Below, in pieces: positions 5,933 through 6,371 of a DNA stretch of 6,371 bases (position 1 is the first letter of the stretch; every line of letters starts with the position of its first letter). The notes under the pieces were generated by a model. That model did not search any database. It saw only the letters and a program-made list of their open reading frames with translations, and was not told the DNA's origin. The stretch is from Benthicola sp964195715 (GTDB lineage Bacteria > Gemmatimonadota > Gemmatimonadetes > Palauibacterales > Palauibacteraceae). The stretch is taken from assembly GCA_964195715.1 (NCBI GenBank), contig CAXMRU010000106.1:1-6371 (forward strand), in the 5' to 3' direction. The translations under genes were made by a program, and so were the position numbers.

Positions 5933-6371
5933 CTAGTTTCTGAGGTTGGTACCGAGCAGGGCTTCGAGTCGGGTGAGACCGAGCTGGTAATCGAAGCGTC
6001 TGCGGATGAGGTCGACTTCGGCCTGGAGCAGGGTTATCTGTGCGGCCTGCAGGTCCAGGATGGTGGCGAGTCCGAGCCGGTAGCGCTCCTGCGTGACCCG
6101 GAGATCCTCTCTCGCCAGCTCGACCGTCTGCTCGGCGAGGTCGCTCGAGGCCACTGCCGCATCGATCGTCCCCATCGCCTGGTCCAGGTCCTTCCTCAGC
6201 TTGAGCTCCGCCGCCCGCTCGACCGAGTGCGACTGGTCCGCCCGCGCCCGGGCCGTGTACAGCTGGCTCTCGCGGCTGAACCCGTTGAACAGCGGCATCG
6301 ACCCCGCCAGCGACAGCGACCAGCTCCGACTCTGCGGCGGGTACTCGATGTTCGACCACGCCCAGCCCCCG
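5933..6371 (-). CDS. TolC-family outer membrane efflux protein, C-terminal part (5' partial)
   Basis: The last 145 residues of a TolC/OEP-type protein are present; the 5' end lies beyond the right edge of the window, since the frame stays open to base 6371. TolC proteins form trimeric outer-membrane channels with a long periplasmic tunnel, used by RND or ABC efflux pumps and type I secretion. The visible part starts with a strand segment (WSLSLAGSMPLFNGFSRES) that matches the repeat entry of the second OEP half. Then comes a long alpha-helical stretch and the hallmark YRLGLATILDLQAAQITLLQ region with AEVDLIRRRFDYQLGLTRLEALLG near the C-terminus. Because the start is missing, the signal peptide and first repeat cannot be seen. 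The partner pump is probably encoded next to it outside the window. The gene is upstream of, and probably cotranscribed with, the small membrane protein. Confidence 0.9.
   Translation of the reverse strand, partial: GGWAWSNIEYPPQSRSWSLSLAGSMPLFNGFSRESQLYTARARADQSHSVERAAELKLRKDLDQAMGTIDAAVASSDLAEQTVELAREDLRVTQERYRLGLATILDLQAAQITLLQAEVDLIRRRFDYQLGLTRLEALLGTNLRN

Noticed and set aside
5532..6359. A 275-codon - strand open frame over the TolC-like and small membrane genes
   Set aside because: It overlaps two well-supported genes on the same strand in another frame and its translation is low-complexity Arg/Gly/Ala/Pro, typical of out-of-frame GC-rich sequence.

Overview
The window is a GC-rich, densely coding stretch with no RNA genes, insertion sequences, CRISPR arrays or attachment sites that I can see. 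A TolC-type outer-membrane efflux protein at the right edge and a RidA-family protein with a signal peptide point to a diderm (Gram-negative-type) bacterium. The gene mix (bacterial cyclic 2,3-diphosphoglycerate synthase homologue, class III-like PPK2, M20D amidohydrolase) would fit a Gemmatimonadota-like or similar environmental lineage. That placement is an inference from gene content and base composition only.

Region 1 (1-3974, + strand) looks like one tight operon of three genes. It opens with the C-terminal ~348 residues of an M20D metal-dependent amidohydrolase, cut by the window edge. A 532-residue protein follows with the order GNAT acetyltransferase, second GNAT-like fold, cyclic-nucleotide-binding-like domain; it starts at a TTG that overlaps the amidohydrolase stop by four bases. 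After 18 bases and a strong Shine-Dalgarno comes a P-loop protein of the cyclic 2,3-diphosphoglycerate synthase family. The operon ends at a perfect 11-bp hairpin (3984-4011).

Region 2 (4028-5515) holds a divergent pair. A secreted RidA-like protein lies on the - strand, converging on the operon through the shared hairpin. A class III-like polyphosphate kinase 2 lies on the + strand. The 135 bases between their starts are the longest non-coding stretch here and hold candidate overlapping promoters.

Region 3 (5537-6371, - strand) converges on ppk2. It holds the C-terminal part of a TolC-family efflux protein, followed after 27 bases by a small protein with about four membrane segments that I do not recognise.

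The most interesting idea is functional. An enzyme family known to make a cyclic phosphorylated metabolite is encoded directly behind an acetyltransferase that carries a cNMP-type sensor domain. In that sensor the usual phosphate-binding arginine is replaced by histidine. The arrangement could be a small-molecule-controlled acetylation module whose ligand is not cAMP. This is a hypothesis, not a demonstrated system.
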